The translations under genes and the position numbers were made by a program. A stretch of DNA of 64,000 nucleotides. It comes from Acholoe squamosa. Taxonomy: Eukaryota > Annelida > Polychaeta > Phyllodocida > Polynoidae. Under the pieces are notes generated by a model. It saw only the letters and a program-made list of their open reading frames with translations. It ran no database searches and was not told where the DNA came from. Every line of letters starts with the position of its first letter. Position 1 is the stretch's first letter. This document shows positions 21,525 to 32,040 of this stretch, in pieces. Location of the stretch: positions 47,077,693-47,141,692 of the forward strand of contig OX439045.1 in the NCBI GenBank assembly GCA_949317995.1, given 5' to 3'.

Positions 21525-22565
21525 ATACTGAATGAGTTTATGGTAGAAAGGTGTGTCGGCAGATGTATATGGCACTAGACCTTATACCGAAAGGGAGCAG
21601 CTCATGAATGGTTAGTAAATAGGAACAGCTCGGTAGTTGGGGTCTGTATCTACTTCAACTTGACACTGGACGCCTTATACGGAATGGGAGTAGCTCGTAG
21701 GGAGGGCCTGTGAGCAGCTCTACTTGGCACTGAACACCTAATATGGAATGGTAATACTCTTACGGAGTGGGTGCAACTCTAGATATATTGAGGGCTTGTG
21801 AACAGTTCTATATGGCACAGACCTCTCATATTGAGTGCCTACGAACAGCTATGTGACAATAGGCCCCTCATTCTGAATGTGAGCGGCTCATATTGTGAGT
21901 ATGTAAACAGCTCTACTTAGATCCCCCATGCTGTCTGGAAGCAACTTGCATTGAGGGCTTCTGAATAAGGAGAATCTTCATGGCCAGAACCAGAATGATA
22001 AGAGCGAAAGATAACTACAGGAAAATGCACCACACACAAGAGTGTAGGGTGTGTGGCCACACTCCAGAAACCCAACAACACCTACTAGAAACGTGCCCAA
22101 CCATACATAACAACCAAGACTCCACAACCCAAATCAAACTAGAAGACATCTTCACTGACAACCTAACCCTACTTAAGAGGACAGCATCCAAACTAGACAT
22201 GATAGAAAAACAACTCAACATATGGGAAAATGCATAGCCGCCCTACCCCCAGGGAGCACCCTGGTTACCCAGGGAACATGCACGTAGTATAGTATAGTAT
22301 AGGCCTATGACCAACTGTGTAATGTTGAACCCTACATACTGAATGAGGTAGCTCATACCGAAATCTTGTGGACAACTCTGCTTGACACTAGACCCCTCAT
22401 ATTGAGTTGGAGCCGAATTGAGGGCCTAGGAACAACTCTAAGTAACACTTCTATTGACTAGATCCATATAGCAAGGGCTTATGACCCACTTAGTGACACT
22501 AGATCCCTCATACTGAGTGGGAGCAACTCATATTGAGGGCCTGAGCAGCCCCACGCCGGGGTCCT
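21525..22565. repeat. Degenerate tandem array (about 65-85 bp units)
   Basis: Recurrent phrases are CTCATATTGAG(T/G)G, GGGAGCAGCTCAT, GTGAACAGCTCTACTTGGCA and CACTAGACCCCTCATA. Unit length varies because of indels. A LINE 3' fragment (21975-22300) interrupts it. Confidence 0.7.
21975..22300 (+). pseudogene. 3' fragment of a LINE with a C-terminal zinc-knuckle-like motif
   Basis: An open frame from 21980 to 22237 encodes 85 residues with the pattern C-R-V-C-G-H-T-P-E-T-Q-Q-H-L-L-E-T-C-P, a CxxC...H....C arrangement found at the C-terminus of several non-LTR retrotransposon reverse-transcriptase proteins. The start at 21980 is just the first in-frame ATG; the true protein would begin far upstream and is missing. 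After the stop come about 50 bp of 3' untranslated sequence and a (TAGTA)n-like tail (22286-22302). This suits a 5'-truncated insertion on plus into the surrounding tandem array. It is a different LINE family from the one at 23547, which ends in an AACTTGA-type tail and lacks this motif. Confidence 0.6.
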
Positions 22566-23154
22566 ACGCCTGATGATGCAGTCGTCAGTCGTCACAATCA
22601 CATAATACACGCCACCAGCCTGGCCACCAGGGACGGCGCCACAAATCACAGCCCCGGCAGCCACAAAAATTATGTTCCCCCGCCCTCCCCCATTCGACCC
22701 TACCTCCATCATCGTTCATGCCTCTCTTCATACTCGCCTCTTATAGAGTGACAACCATTTCCACTGCCCTTATATCTCCCGACTTCAACTGACACTACCA
22801 CTACACCCACACATCCCATCTCCCCGCCTCTGCCTCCTCGGCTTAGCGATCATTGCCCTCCTATACCCTCATCCCCACATCCTTTCTGTGTCGACAGGCG
22901 AGGGAAGGAAATAGAGAAGCAAGGCCTCACTAAGGGCTTCAATGGCCGTCATTATAGTGGTTTACTACCCTTTTTAAGTGGGCTAAGAGGAGGAATTTCT
23001 CCAAAGAGTATATACGTGTCTGAGTAATTGGCTCTATAAGGGTGTTCCTCACTAGGTCGTTGGTCTCCGATACATCTCTAGAAATCCTACAGTATTTATA
23101 TCTCTATGGGATCCTATATAAATCCCTTAAGAGTGTTCGTACACTTTGATTTTC
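22566..23154. other. No feature seen
   Basis: Unique, C-rich near 22660-22870. No supported exon. Confidence 0.45.
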
Positions 23155-23342
23155 GGGTAATCTCCTACATATGAGATGTGTCATATATGTGAATCTGAGG
23201 CCTCTTGCACCTGTGCCTTAGAGAATTATCCCAATGTCAGAGTGCGTTCTAAATCAAGTCCTAGCTGCACCTTATAGCATTTATTTTGCAAGTCAGGGTG
23301 CGCCTTATGTGTGGCATGCACCGTATACGCGGGAGATTACGG
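23155..23342. mobile_element. Diverged CCGTAATCTCCCGCG element (right end clear)
   Basis: The right end GTATACGCGGGAGATTACGG followed by TA (23343-23344) is typical of the family. A left end may be the GGTAATCTCCTACATATGAG near 23157. The interior is eroded, with GTGCGCCTTATG the only clear block. Confidence 0.5.
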
Positions 23343-23546
23343 TAAGGCCCCAAACAAAGGTATACTAAAAGAAAGTGGGAAAGGTAAATCTAATTTAAAT
23401 ATGCATAAACGAAAGTTAGAAGGAAAATCTAGTTATGCATAGATAACTCAAGATTGATGAAGATGACGATCATATTATTCATTTAATTTCCACATACACT
23501 GTTTCAAAGACAGTTGATTGATATTGCTATAGAGAGTTTTCAGTGA

Positions 23547-26147
23547 ATGTGTATTCACAGCCTTTGCGGCCATGGTGGAGATCCCAAGTGTAAACAATAT
23601 GCATTACACACTGTACATGTGTACAGGCCACCTAGTGGAAAGGAGCCTATATTTATGGAATGTCTCTTGGTTGCAATAGCTGAGGCTAAGAGAATGTATC
23701 GAAGGAGTGTTATAACTGTGCTAGGAGACTTCAATATAAATTCCTCACCTGCTAAACTGGACAGTACAGTCCTTGACCAGCTGTGTAAAAAATATATGTT
23801 CCAAGCGTATATAACTGAGCCCACACGGCCAATGTACCACCCGACTAATGTGCTAGATCAAATATTTACGGAGTCAAATATAGTGGCAGATGCAGGTATC
23901 ATAAAAGTATTTATTTCTGATCATGTGCCCACATACATTAGGATTAAGAAGCCTAGAAACCCAAATAAGGTTGAAACTATAACTGGAAGGTCATATGCTA
24001 GGTACGATGTGCACGACATCAGAGCAGAGCTAGACAAGCCAGATTGGGACTCCTATATGAGGGAGGGTGACATCAACGCTGCCTGGGAGTTTATGGAAAA
24101 GTCAATTTTAAATATGGCGGATAAGTTATATCCGCAGCGCACATTTAAGGTTAGACAAGACAGGCCTGCTTGGTTAACGGATGAGCTATTGGGAGTATAT
24201 AGAGAAAGGGATGAAGCATTTTGCAAGGCAATTGGTACAGGGCTGCAGGCCGATAGAGACGAAGCAAAAAGATTAAAAAATCAGGCAAAATATGCTACCA
24301 GGAGAGCGAAGGGAGGCTACGTCAAAGCTCTGCTAGTCAAGCACAGAGGGGACCCAAAGAAGTTCTGGGAGGTGGTATCAGAGGTCATGCCTAGACGAAC
24401 TACTAAGAGATGGATTAATTTACTGGATGATGATGAAGGGAGCGAGGTCCCACTGAACGAAGTGGCATCAGTTATTAATACATTTTTCTCTAGTGTGGGA
24501 GCCAAATTGGCTAATGCCCTGCCAGATCCTGTGATGCCAGGCCCTCCTAACGGGGAAGGGCAGCTCATGTTCAAACTTGCACCAGTCACAATTGATGATG
24601 TGGGTGCTGAAGTAAATAAGATAGATGTTACAAAGTCCTCAGGCATGCCCACTATATCAGCTCGACTTCTGAAGGATTCCTTATTGATTTTACTGTATAG
24701 GTTCACAAATCTAGTGAACACTTCTATATTGAGGGGAGTGTTTCCAGACAAATGGAAAATTGCTACCATAACACCAGTGCCCAAAGTGGTTAACCCTACG
24801 GGGCCATCAGACCTCAGGCCTATATCTCTGTTACCTATAATGGGGAAAATAGTGGAAAAGTTTGTATATGAACAACTCTATAAATACCTAGAGATTAACA
24901 ATATGCTAAGCAAAGACCAGAACGGGTTCAGAAAAAACAGATCAACCCTGGATTCAGTTTTCCAGGTTATGCATACTGCCCACCTTAACACTGTAAACAA
25001 GAAAAAGATAGGGATCATATATCTGGATATGGCCAAGGCCTTTGATTCTTTAAATCACAAACTGCTGTTGGCAAAGCTGAGAACCTTGGGTATGGACCCA
25101 GGTGCTATTAAATGGTTTACCAGTTACCTAGATAAAAGAAAACAAAGAACGGCATGCAATGGTACAGTGTCACATTATGAAACAGTCACACATGGCATAC
25201 CCCAGGGCTCCAGCTTGGGTCCGTTATTGTTCTTAGTGTATGTTAACTCGATGTCTACTTTGAATACAACTTCAGAGCTTAAATTATATGCAGACGATAC
25301 CCTCCTTATAGGCTGTAGTGATACGGTAGTAGGGCTCGAGGCAATTCTGCAGCATGACCTTGACCTGCTAGTGAAATGGTGTGATGAAAATGGGCTAACT
25401 ATCAACTCGAAGAAATCCAAATACATGTTACTTCAGGAACACGAACCTGTGCGAGGTCTAAACGTTAGGTCCCAACCGTTGGAGAAAGTTGACTGTTATA
25501 AGTACCTAGGTATATCAGTAGACCATAACCTTACATTTGAGAAGCAAGTGGCTGCTATGTGTAGGTCTATTAGACATAAGACGTGGCTGCTGACTCAGAT
25601 GAGGTATTGTGTGAACCAAGACACAGCCCTGCTTATAATGAAAACTATGATCATGCCGTATTTTGATTATGGTCTGGTTTTTACCACAGGCCAATCAGTG
25701 GCAACGCTAAAAAAGTTACATGTGCTATGCAACACTGGTATTAGGGTTTGCCTGTCCATCTGGGACCCCCGTACAGTGCCAGTCAAAAATCTCTATACCA
25801 GAGCTAAAATGATCCCCCTTGATCTCCGCCGTATCTTTCTACAGTTAACCCTCTGCCACAGACTGGTATTTAGTGGTCAGGTATTATCCCTACCTTCAGT
25901 GGGGACTAGAACATCAGATGCCCCCAGAATACTACAGGCCTGCCCTAAAACCATGGCGCTTATAAATGATCCAGTGTACCAAGCCTTCTCACAATGGAAC
26001 GCGTTAGCTCCTGATGTGAGGTGGATTGTAGGGAAGGATAATTTCAAAAGAGTAATAAAGAACAAGATAATTAGCTTCTTTTATGCACATTGGAGATCAG
26101 ATAACATGTGTTGGTTATATGAGGGGCACAGTATATTAAGAGAGTAA
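23547..26147 (+). CDS. LINE (non-LTR retrotransposon) ORF2-type protein: partial endonuclease plus reverse transcriptase
   Basis: An uninterrupted 866-codon frame. The N-terminal part is the C-terminal portion of an apurinic-type endonuclease: Y-R-P-P-S-G (26-31), G-D-F-N (60-63) and the catalytic S-D-H (124-126). The N-terminal half of the endonuclease, with its first catalytic residues, is absent and a stop lies directly before the ATG, so the copy is 5'-truncated and this ATG is not the native start. The reverse transcriptase spans about 395-690: L-R-P-I-S-L-L-P (423-430), Y-L-D-M-A-K-A-F-D with catalytic D494, G-I-P-Q-G-S-S-L-G-P (550-559), Y-A-D-D (581-584) and Y-L-G-I (653-656). The C-terminus (about 690-866) has no RNase H that I can see. 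The block order fits the jockey/CR1/L2 group broadly. An intact frame of this length suggests recent insertion. The protein would copy its own RNA at a nicked target site. Confidence 0.93.
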   Translation: MCIHSLCGHGGDPKCKQYALHTVHVYRPPSGKEPIFMECLLVAIAEAKRMYRRSVITVLGDFNINSSPAKLDSTVLDQLCKKYMFQAYITEPTRPMYHPTNVLDQIFTESNIVADAGIIKVFISDHVPTYIRIKKPRNPNKVETITGRSYARYDVHDIRAELDKPDWDSYMREGDINAAWEFMEKSILNMADKLYPQRTFKVRQDRPAWLTDELLGVYRERDEAFCKAIGTGLQADRDEAKRLKNQAKYATRRAKGGYVKALLVKHRGDPKKFWEVVSEVMPRRTTKRWINLLDDDEGSEVPLNEVASVINTFFSSVGAKLANALPDPVMPGPPNGEGQLMFKLAPVTIDDVGAEVNKIDVTKSSGMPTISARLLKDSLLILLYRFTNLVNTSILRGVFPDKWKIATITPVPKVVNPTGPSDLRPISLLPIMGKIVEKFVYEQLYKYLEINNMLSKDQNGFRKNRSTLDSVFQVMHTAHLNTVNKKKIGIIYLDMAKAFDSLNHKLLLAKLRTLGMDPGAIKWFTSYLDKRKQRTACNGTVSHYETVTHGIPQGSSLGPLLFLVYVNSMSTLNTTSELKLYADDTLLIGCSDTVVGLEAILQHDLDLLVKWCDENGLTINSKKSKYMLLQEHEPVRGLNVRSQPLEKVDCYKYLGISVDHNLTFEKQVAAMCRSIRHKTWLLTQMRYCVNQDTALLIMKTMIMPYFDYGLVFTTGQSVATLKKLHVLCNTGIRVCLSIWDPRTVPVKNLYTRAKMIPLDLRRIFLQLTLCHRLVFSGQVLSLPSVGTRTSDAPRILQACPKTMALINDPVYQAFSQWNALAPDVRWIVGKDNFKRVIKNKIISFFYAHWRSDNMCWLYEGHSILRE

Positions 26148-26682
26148 TATGCAGTATGCACAAGTCGGGACGCATAAGAGCCTAAACATGCAAAAACAAC
26201 TAAATCCTATTGAGAAACACCTATTGTGCCGTTATACTGTATAATGTGTAAACTTGTATCGTATACCCTGTCCGTTATACTGTATAATGTGTAAACTTGT
26301 ATCGTACACCCTGTCCTTGTATTTTCTAGTCAAGTCTTCCCATGTGTGATTGAAATTTGAATTTTAACGATGAAATGTAATATTAATTGATTTTGAATTT
26401 GTTGGACGATTAAACCCTGTTATAAATCAATAAATTTGAGGAGGACTAATCTTTAACTGCTGCCATGGTGTAAGCAATCTTATGTAAAAGAAACCCTATA
26501 AGGGATGGACTGTTATGCGTGATTTGTTGAATACTGATTAAACTTATGACAAACAATGTGAACTGCATTGAATATGCAACCAGTCTCACGCAGCTGGTTA
26601 TCAGTTTAGTAATGCAGGTAGAGCATCGCAAAGGTGACCTGTACTCTTTCTGAAATAAAAATGTTTTAAACTTGAAACTTGA
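23555..26682 (+). mobile_element. 5'-truncated LINE insertion including the 3' untranslated region
   Basis: The element runs from the truncated endonuclease to an AATAAAAATG...AACTTGAAACTTGA tail (26653-26682). The same kind of tail (AATAAAATTTTTGAACTTGA on minus) ends the antisense LINE piece at 51793, which also shares the C-terminal protein sequence. This supports the tail as the true 3' end. The 3' untranslated region contains a 43-bp tandem duplication (26231-26316). Confidence 0.75.
26231..26316 (+). repeat. 43-bp tandem duplication in the LINE 3' region
   Basis: Two adjacent copies of GTTATACTGTATAATGTGTA plus 23 further bases ending CCCTGTCC, differing at one base (GTATACC versus GTACACC). 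Confidence 0.9.
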
Positions 26683-27476
26683 CATCCGGCCACTTCCACA
26701 CAAGTTTTTTTAATATCATATATAAAGCTGACATTCATGAGTTTTAGTTGTTCATGATCCCCTACATCCCTGCTATTACTGGTTTAAATTATACATTGAT
26801 TAATGCAAAGGATTAGGAAAAAAGGGTGCAGGGTAGTAGTAACTTGAGTGAGGCAGGCCACACACGCACTGCTCTACCCCTGCTGATCCCGCATGGCACA
26901 TTCTTCCACTTCCCTCAAAGATTTTCAACATTTATATAACTCGAACATTCATAATTTTTAGTTTCATATATTCGCCTATATCTCTACTATTAATGGCGAA
27001 AAGGATATTTTAATTAAGCTACAGGATTGTGAGTATATCAGGATCTTGTACAGGGTAGTAGATCTTCACTATGCATTTTCTATGGGCAGCGTTGGTTGAG
27101 GTTCCACGAGAGGATCTCCAGCACCTCTCCACAGCAAGGTGTGATGTCACGTGAAAAAGCTCTATTGCCCTATTCAGTATTGTAATGCACTATAGTCCAT
27201 GGCATACATGTATGTGTGAGGCTGTAAGGGTAGTGCTGGATGGGGTCTATGGTGGGGAGGGTTTGATGAGTCTAGGCTACAGGCCCCATCATGATGGCTC
27301 ATGTTTGATTTGCCATCTATTATAGCAGTGGGCCACATCCGCATTATGGGGGGGGGGGTAAGGAGGGGAATAACAACTGAGGGTTGTCGGCACCCCTGCC
27401 AACAGAACTAATACACTCCCAAACTCAGTCTACAGTGTTCCCTGCAATTAGTTGCCCCTGTTCAGTACTGTATATT
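26683..27476. other. No feature seen
   Basis: Unique AT-rich DNA with a G run at 27348-27358. No supported feature. Confidence 0.5.
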
Positions 27477-27944
27477 TAACTCGAAAAGAGTTATAGGAGA
27501 CGACCATGGGTCCCCTCATTTTCAGTCATTTTGGTGGTGCGAATAAGTTTTAAAAAAGATCGAAATTTTATATATAAGAGGCAGAATTACTAAATGAATT
27601 TGTTGTGCCATTAAAGGAGGAGACGTAGGGATCTTGCAGGAAAAGGTATCTCAGTACCAACTTTTGTAAATTTTGAGTAATTGTCTATATTCTAAAGAAT
27701 CAGTTGGTCGGCGGCCATAAGAAGGTATATGATGTTGATCCATGTATCAACTTTCACGCCTATTTTGGCAGTGTGGTGTGAATAGAGCAGTTTTGGCGGG
27801 AGTTATGCAAATAGTGGCTTGGTGGGCGAATAACCTGGGTGAGGGAGTGCTGATGTCAGACCACAAGCTAGACTTGCTCAAGGCTATTGATTCATTTCTT
27901 TTCGAGTTACAAGCAATGCACATTGCTGCCCTATATTGTAAGTA
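27477..27944. mobile_element. Interspersed repeat, copy B (TAACTCG-ended)
   Basis: Homologous to 3418-4075 but shorter. The left end TAACTCGAAAAGAGTTA (27477-27493) is itself a hairpin with a 6-bp stem. Its first 13 bases return exactly inverted at 27897-27909 (TCTTTTCGAGTTA). Homology to copy A continues past this, through AAGCAATGCACATTGCT (a further palindrome), to about 27944. The plus frame at 27742-27945 is not conserved in copy A. Confidence 0.65.
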
Positions 27945-28903
27945 GTAGCATCCTATGATCCTGCTTTTCAGGTAAATCCCAGAGTGCCTTCATGGACAAG
28001 GGCACCGCGTTTTGAGTCAGTAGTACTCTTATGTAGGCTTTATTTACAGCCTTATATTCATGTATTATGACGACAGATGGGCATGTATAACTGTACCATG
28101 TAGCAGTTAAAGGGGTCTAAACCCCTCAACGACTGCTGTCTATGAAAATATTTATGAGTCTGTAAGATGGTCACCTATTGAGAAATTTTTCACTACTATC
28201 AATTGCTCAAGGATCCTGGTACATGCACTATAATTGGGCTCGTCTACGGCTGGAATCGCCAACAAAAAATGCCAATTGACGATTCACAATTCTGCAGCAC
28301 CACCACCTCAACATATATACAAGACAGCACTAGTACCAGTTCCCCAACACTACCACCACTGGAAATGAAGCCACACGGCACAGACACAGTAGAAATGAGC
28401 CCCAATCACAGCAGCAGTCAAAGGTTAACCAATAGGGTGTCAACCTTACAGCTCGGCCTGATTGAACACCTCCTATCGCCTTACGCCGCCATATTGGCAG
28501 TTAGTGAAGCGGAACTCTCACCAGATCCTCCTCCTCCTAGTGTTGGAAACATCGCCGCTGGTACAGCCAACGAAATTGTAATTGTGTATTTTATCCAGGA
28601 ATGGATGGGTTGTCTTCAGGGTATCCCCTGAATGATTGTGTCACCATGCCATATCTTGACATTTATTTCGAGTTGACTCCTATGTGGATTATTCGTAGAA
28701 AAGTAATTTCAGATGCCAACTTAGTGTGATGCTTTGAGGGCATTTTTATATGTTTACATATGTTAGTACTTCATGTATGGTTCCTAAAAATAGGCATCTA
28801 AGTTCCCCTGCAATAGAACATTTAGTTCCTACGCCCCTGCTTCACCCAATATCTCCTGGATCTGCCATACACAACCCCCATCCACCCATACCTCACCACG
28901 AGC
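27945..28903. other. Unique DNA; Ser/Thr-rich open frame of unknown status
   Basis: A plus frame at 28203-28631 (142 codons) includes a Ser/Thr/Pro-rich part that starts after an acceptor-like CAATTCTGCAG (28297) and meets a donor-like AAG/GTTAAC near 28421. It has no recognised domain, and its phase does not match the candidate exon at 28904. GCCGCCATATTGGC (about 28486) is a good YY1-type site on minus. Confidence 0.35.
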
Positions 28904-29053
28904 ATGCTTCTTCCTGGCGCTGCTATAGATGCTGAAGAAGGAAGTAGGTTATCAGAGGAGTACGACCCCAGGCGTTCTCCTCCAGGCCGCCAGCTCAGTG
29001 CAGATTTTATTTCTGATCACATGTTGACCTCTGCATTGAGGGCCAGGGTGTAG
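28904..29053 (+). CDS. Possible terminal exon or small ORF (49 codons), unknown
   Basis: From ATG at 28904 one frame reads M-L-L-P-G-A-A-I-D-A-E-E-G-S-R-L-S-E-E-Y-D-P-R-R-S-P-P-G-R-Q and continues through L-S-A-D-F-I-S-D-H-M to a TAG at 29051. The frame is open upstream to about 28826, so the segment could be a last exon with its acceptor among the pyrimidine-rich AG sites at 28890-28928 (the best is CTTCTTCCTGGCGCTGCTATAG, ending 28928). The charged, low-hydrophobic text with a mixed codon set looks coding, but I recognise no family. Frames of this size also arise by chance. Confidence 0.25.
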   Translation: MLLPGAAIDAEEGSRLSEEYDPRRSPPGRQLSADFISDHMLTSALRARV

Positions 29054-29689
29054 GTCAACAGAGGAAGGGAGAAGGGGTAGAGGTTTTGTGCACTCGGCTA
29101 TGGGAGTCAGATGAATTCTAAGACAGATTACTAACTCATACTGACACATTTGAAAGAAACAAATATGAAATGGGTATATTACACGTAAATGAAATCTATA
29201 CCTTTCTGTGTCCATTATTTCAAAGCTAAGTATTCATTCAAGACATGGGTCCATCGAACAAACGTACGCGTGCTGTGCATTTGATATTTAACACTATCTT
29301 TCCTGGAGTTTCCAATTAACAAAAGTGTCCATACATGTTAAAGAATGGATGAAGCAGGAGAGTTGCTGTTATTAGGATTAAGAGGTGACTAGAGTACTGC
29401 CTGCGGCATGCTACCCATGCTGCAGCTAATAGGGATCGCCGATAAGGTTAGGTAGGGAGCACCCAGGTATATTGATGAGGCTTGGTAGGTGTACCCACAC
29501 GGAATGAACTCTTAGGCTCCTCCTTAGGTGACAAGTGGAGTAGGTTACCTCAGAACCCACCATAGAACCAACCATGAACTACATATACTCAGGTGCACTA
29601 CAGCACTCATTAAAACCACAAAGACTGTATTTTCATTTTGGCTCACACATTCAGTGAGATACTCATGCTGCTTAAAACCCACCTCAAAC
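29054..29689. other. No feature seen
   Basis: Unique DNA leading into the minisatellite. A minus frame at 28952-29215 is the antisense of the candidate exon and is not supported. Confidence 0.45.
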
Positions 29690-30260
29690 CCCCACAGTGA
29701 ACTGCTCCTCAGAGCCTACAGTGAACTGCTCAAAGCTTACAGTGGGCTGCTCCTCAGATCCTACAGTGAACTGCTCAAAGCCTACAGTGAGCTGCTCCTC
29801 AGAGCCTACAGTGAACTGCTCCTCAGATCCTACAGTGAACTGCTCAAAGCCTACAGTGGGCTGCTCCTCAGATCCTACAGTGAACTGCTCCTCAGAGCCT
29901 ACAGTGAACTGCTCAAAGCCTACAGTGGGCTGCTCCTCAGATCCTACAGTGGACTGCTCAAAGCCTACAGTGAGCTGCTCCTCAGAGCCTACAGTGAACT
30001 GCTCAAAGCCTACAGTGAGCTGCTCCTCAGAGCCTACAGTGAACTGCTCCTCAGATCCTACAGTGAACTGCTCAAAGCCTACAGTGAGCTGCTCCTCAGA
30101 GCCTACAGTGAACTGCTCAAAGCCTACAGTGAGCTGCTTCTCAGAGCCTACAGTGAACTGTTCAAAGCCTACAGTGAACTGCTCCGCCAAGCCTACAGTG
30201 AACAGCACCTCAGGGCCTACATGAACTGGTCCTCAGAGCCTACAGTAAACTGCTCGTCAG
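29690..30260. repeat. 24/21-bp minisatellite, open in three frames
   Basis: Units are 24 bp (TACAGTGAACTGCTCCTCAG plus A(G/T)CC) and 21 bp (TACAGTGAACTGCTCAAAGCC). Both are multiples of three and stop-free, so two plus frames (29528-30364 and 29697-30224) and one minus frame (29684-30208) stay open together. The plus text reads (A/S)-Y-S-E-L-L-L-R or A-Y-S-E-L-L-K; the minus text reads F-T-V-G-S-E-E-Q. Units after 30200 decay. Three coincident open frames are what the repeat predicts, so no gene is called. Confidence 0.9.
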
Positions 30261-31965
30261 TACCCACCTTGAATTGCTTCTCAGACCCTACGATGACCTG
30301 CTCCTCAGTACCCACCTTAAATTGCTCCTCAGAACCTACCGTGGGTTTCTCAACCCACCTCTAGTTGCTCCTCAGAACACATTGCCAGCTACTGCTCGGA
30401 ACCAACCAACTGAAGTCATCCAAAGCCACATTGAGCAACTCAAATACCCACCTGGAGCTGCTCCATGAAACCCACTTTGACTGAGTTGCTCCTCAGCCCA
30501 CCGTGAGAATCTGTCCCCAAAAACTACATTGAACTGCTAATCAGAACCCAGTACATGTAACAGCTGCTCCTCAAACCCATCTATAATTCCGCTTCCAAAC
30601 CCCGGCTCAAACCCCAACTGCACAACAAACGTATACTCGCCTAAGCAAGTCCACACGCGGGGGGGGGGGGCTGAATTTAGATGAATACATATATATCTTC
30701 GATTCTTAAGATATTCCTTTAGCTCGCACACAATATATTCTTAATACTTTGGAAGGCTTTTCTAGCAAATAAGTAAACCTCTGCACCTGTAATGATAATA
30801 AGTTTAGAACGTTCATGTGGAATTCAGTTGTTGTGAAATACTTCGACGGTAAAGCAATGAATCAACCAAGACCTCTTTCCTTACTATCATGGATCTGGGA
30901 ATATTACTTCTACATGATAGTAATGCATCACCCAATCAGAATAGCTGATACAAAGTGATGTATGAGAGATTTGATGTATGGGAGACACCTCGTGGTCTGG
31001 ATGCCCATTAATTATAGATCATACCCACCAACTGGAGATAGATTAGGACTGACAGTCCTGCGTCCCTCGTTCCTGCTCCATCTAATCTCAATACTTGGAT
31101 CAGAAGAGAACGAGCAATATCCTAATCTATAGTAAATAGATTGGTCATTCAGCCTTGTTGCTAGTCTGGGAATTCTTTGGAAAAGAATACCTAAAGGTGC
31201 ATATTCCAACCAGCATATTTTCTCAAAGGAAATAATAATTTGGCTGAGATATATTTCCAGCTCTCTTTTGAAGATGGTTTTGATCGATCAAAACGGGATC
31301 CGATAGAATTCTGATACTTAGAACAACAACCGGAACAACCATCTAACCCAAAAGTGTGTCAGTTAGATGTGTTGCAATTTCATATAATGATATTATCAAG
31401 TTCTTTTCTGATTACTACATTGGACACAATAGTGTTTAGGGCTGACAAGGCCTGACACTGGGTCATGTGAAGGGGGTCAGGGATAGAACAGGTGGTGTCC
31501 CGACACTTGTGCCCACCAATCCATAGCGCTTATAACTAACCACTGATACAGGCCTCCAACCTACCACCTGGTCCTACACGTTAACCCAGTTCTCGTCCCC
31601 AGGTCACATGAGGACGAGCACTCACCCTCCAAGCACATACCTACTCCAAGATGCTCATTGTGAGAACATGGGTAAATATTAAGGTGGGGGGGGGGGGAGC
31701 ATCAGCTGGTGGCTGCCCCATGTATTAATTAACTACTGATGCTCCCAGCCTTTTTTCTTTTTCTTTATTTTTTAATGCAAGCTTCTTACAAAACCATCAT
31801 ATTAGAATGAAGCCTCAGAAAGATGGTGTGCATGGAATCAGGTCATTAGCTTTATAAATAAAAAAGTGAGGCGCTTAAACCATGTGTCCATGCACGTCTA
31901 CATAAAGATATGTTAAATTGACAAAATTCTTCTGGAATTTACTTTAATTTGTATAGGATCACTGT
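30261..31965. other. Decayed minisatellite edge, then unique DNA
   Basis: Diverged GCTCCTCAGA(A/C)CC units persist to about 30580. Beyond that lie G runs (30660, 31687) and unique sequence with no supported gene. Confidence 0.45.
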
Positions 31966-32040
31966 CTTATTATCGTCAAAGGAAGACTGCCGAAGGAGCT
32001 CTTATTATCGTCAAAGGCAGACGCAACATGCAGAAGGAGC
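31966..32040. repeat. 35-bp tandem duplication
   Basis: CTTATTATCGTCAAAGG(A/C)A followed by GAC...GAAGGAGC occurs twice with a 35-base offset (31966 and 32001). It is low copy and of unknown role. Confidence 0.7.
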
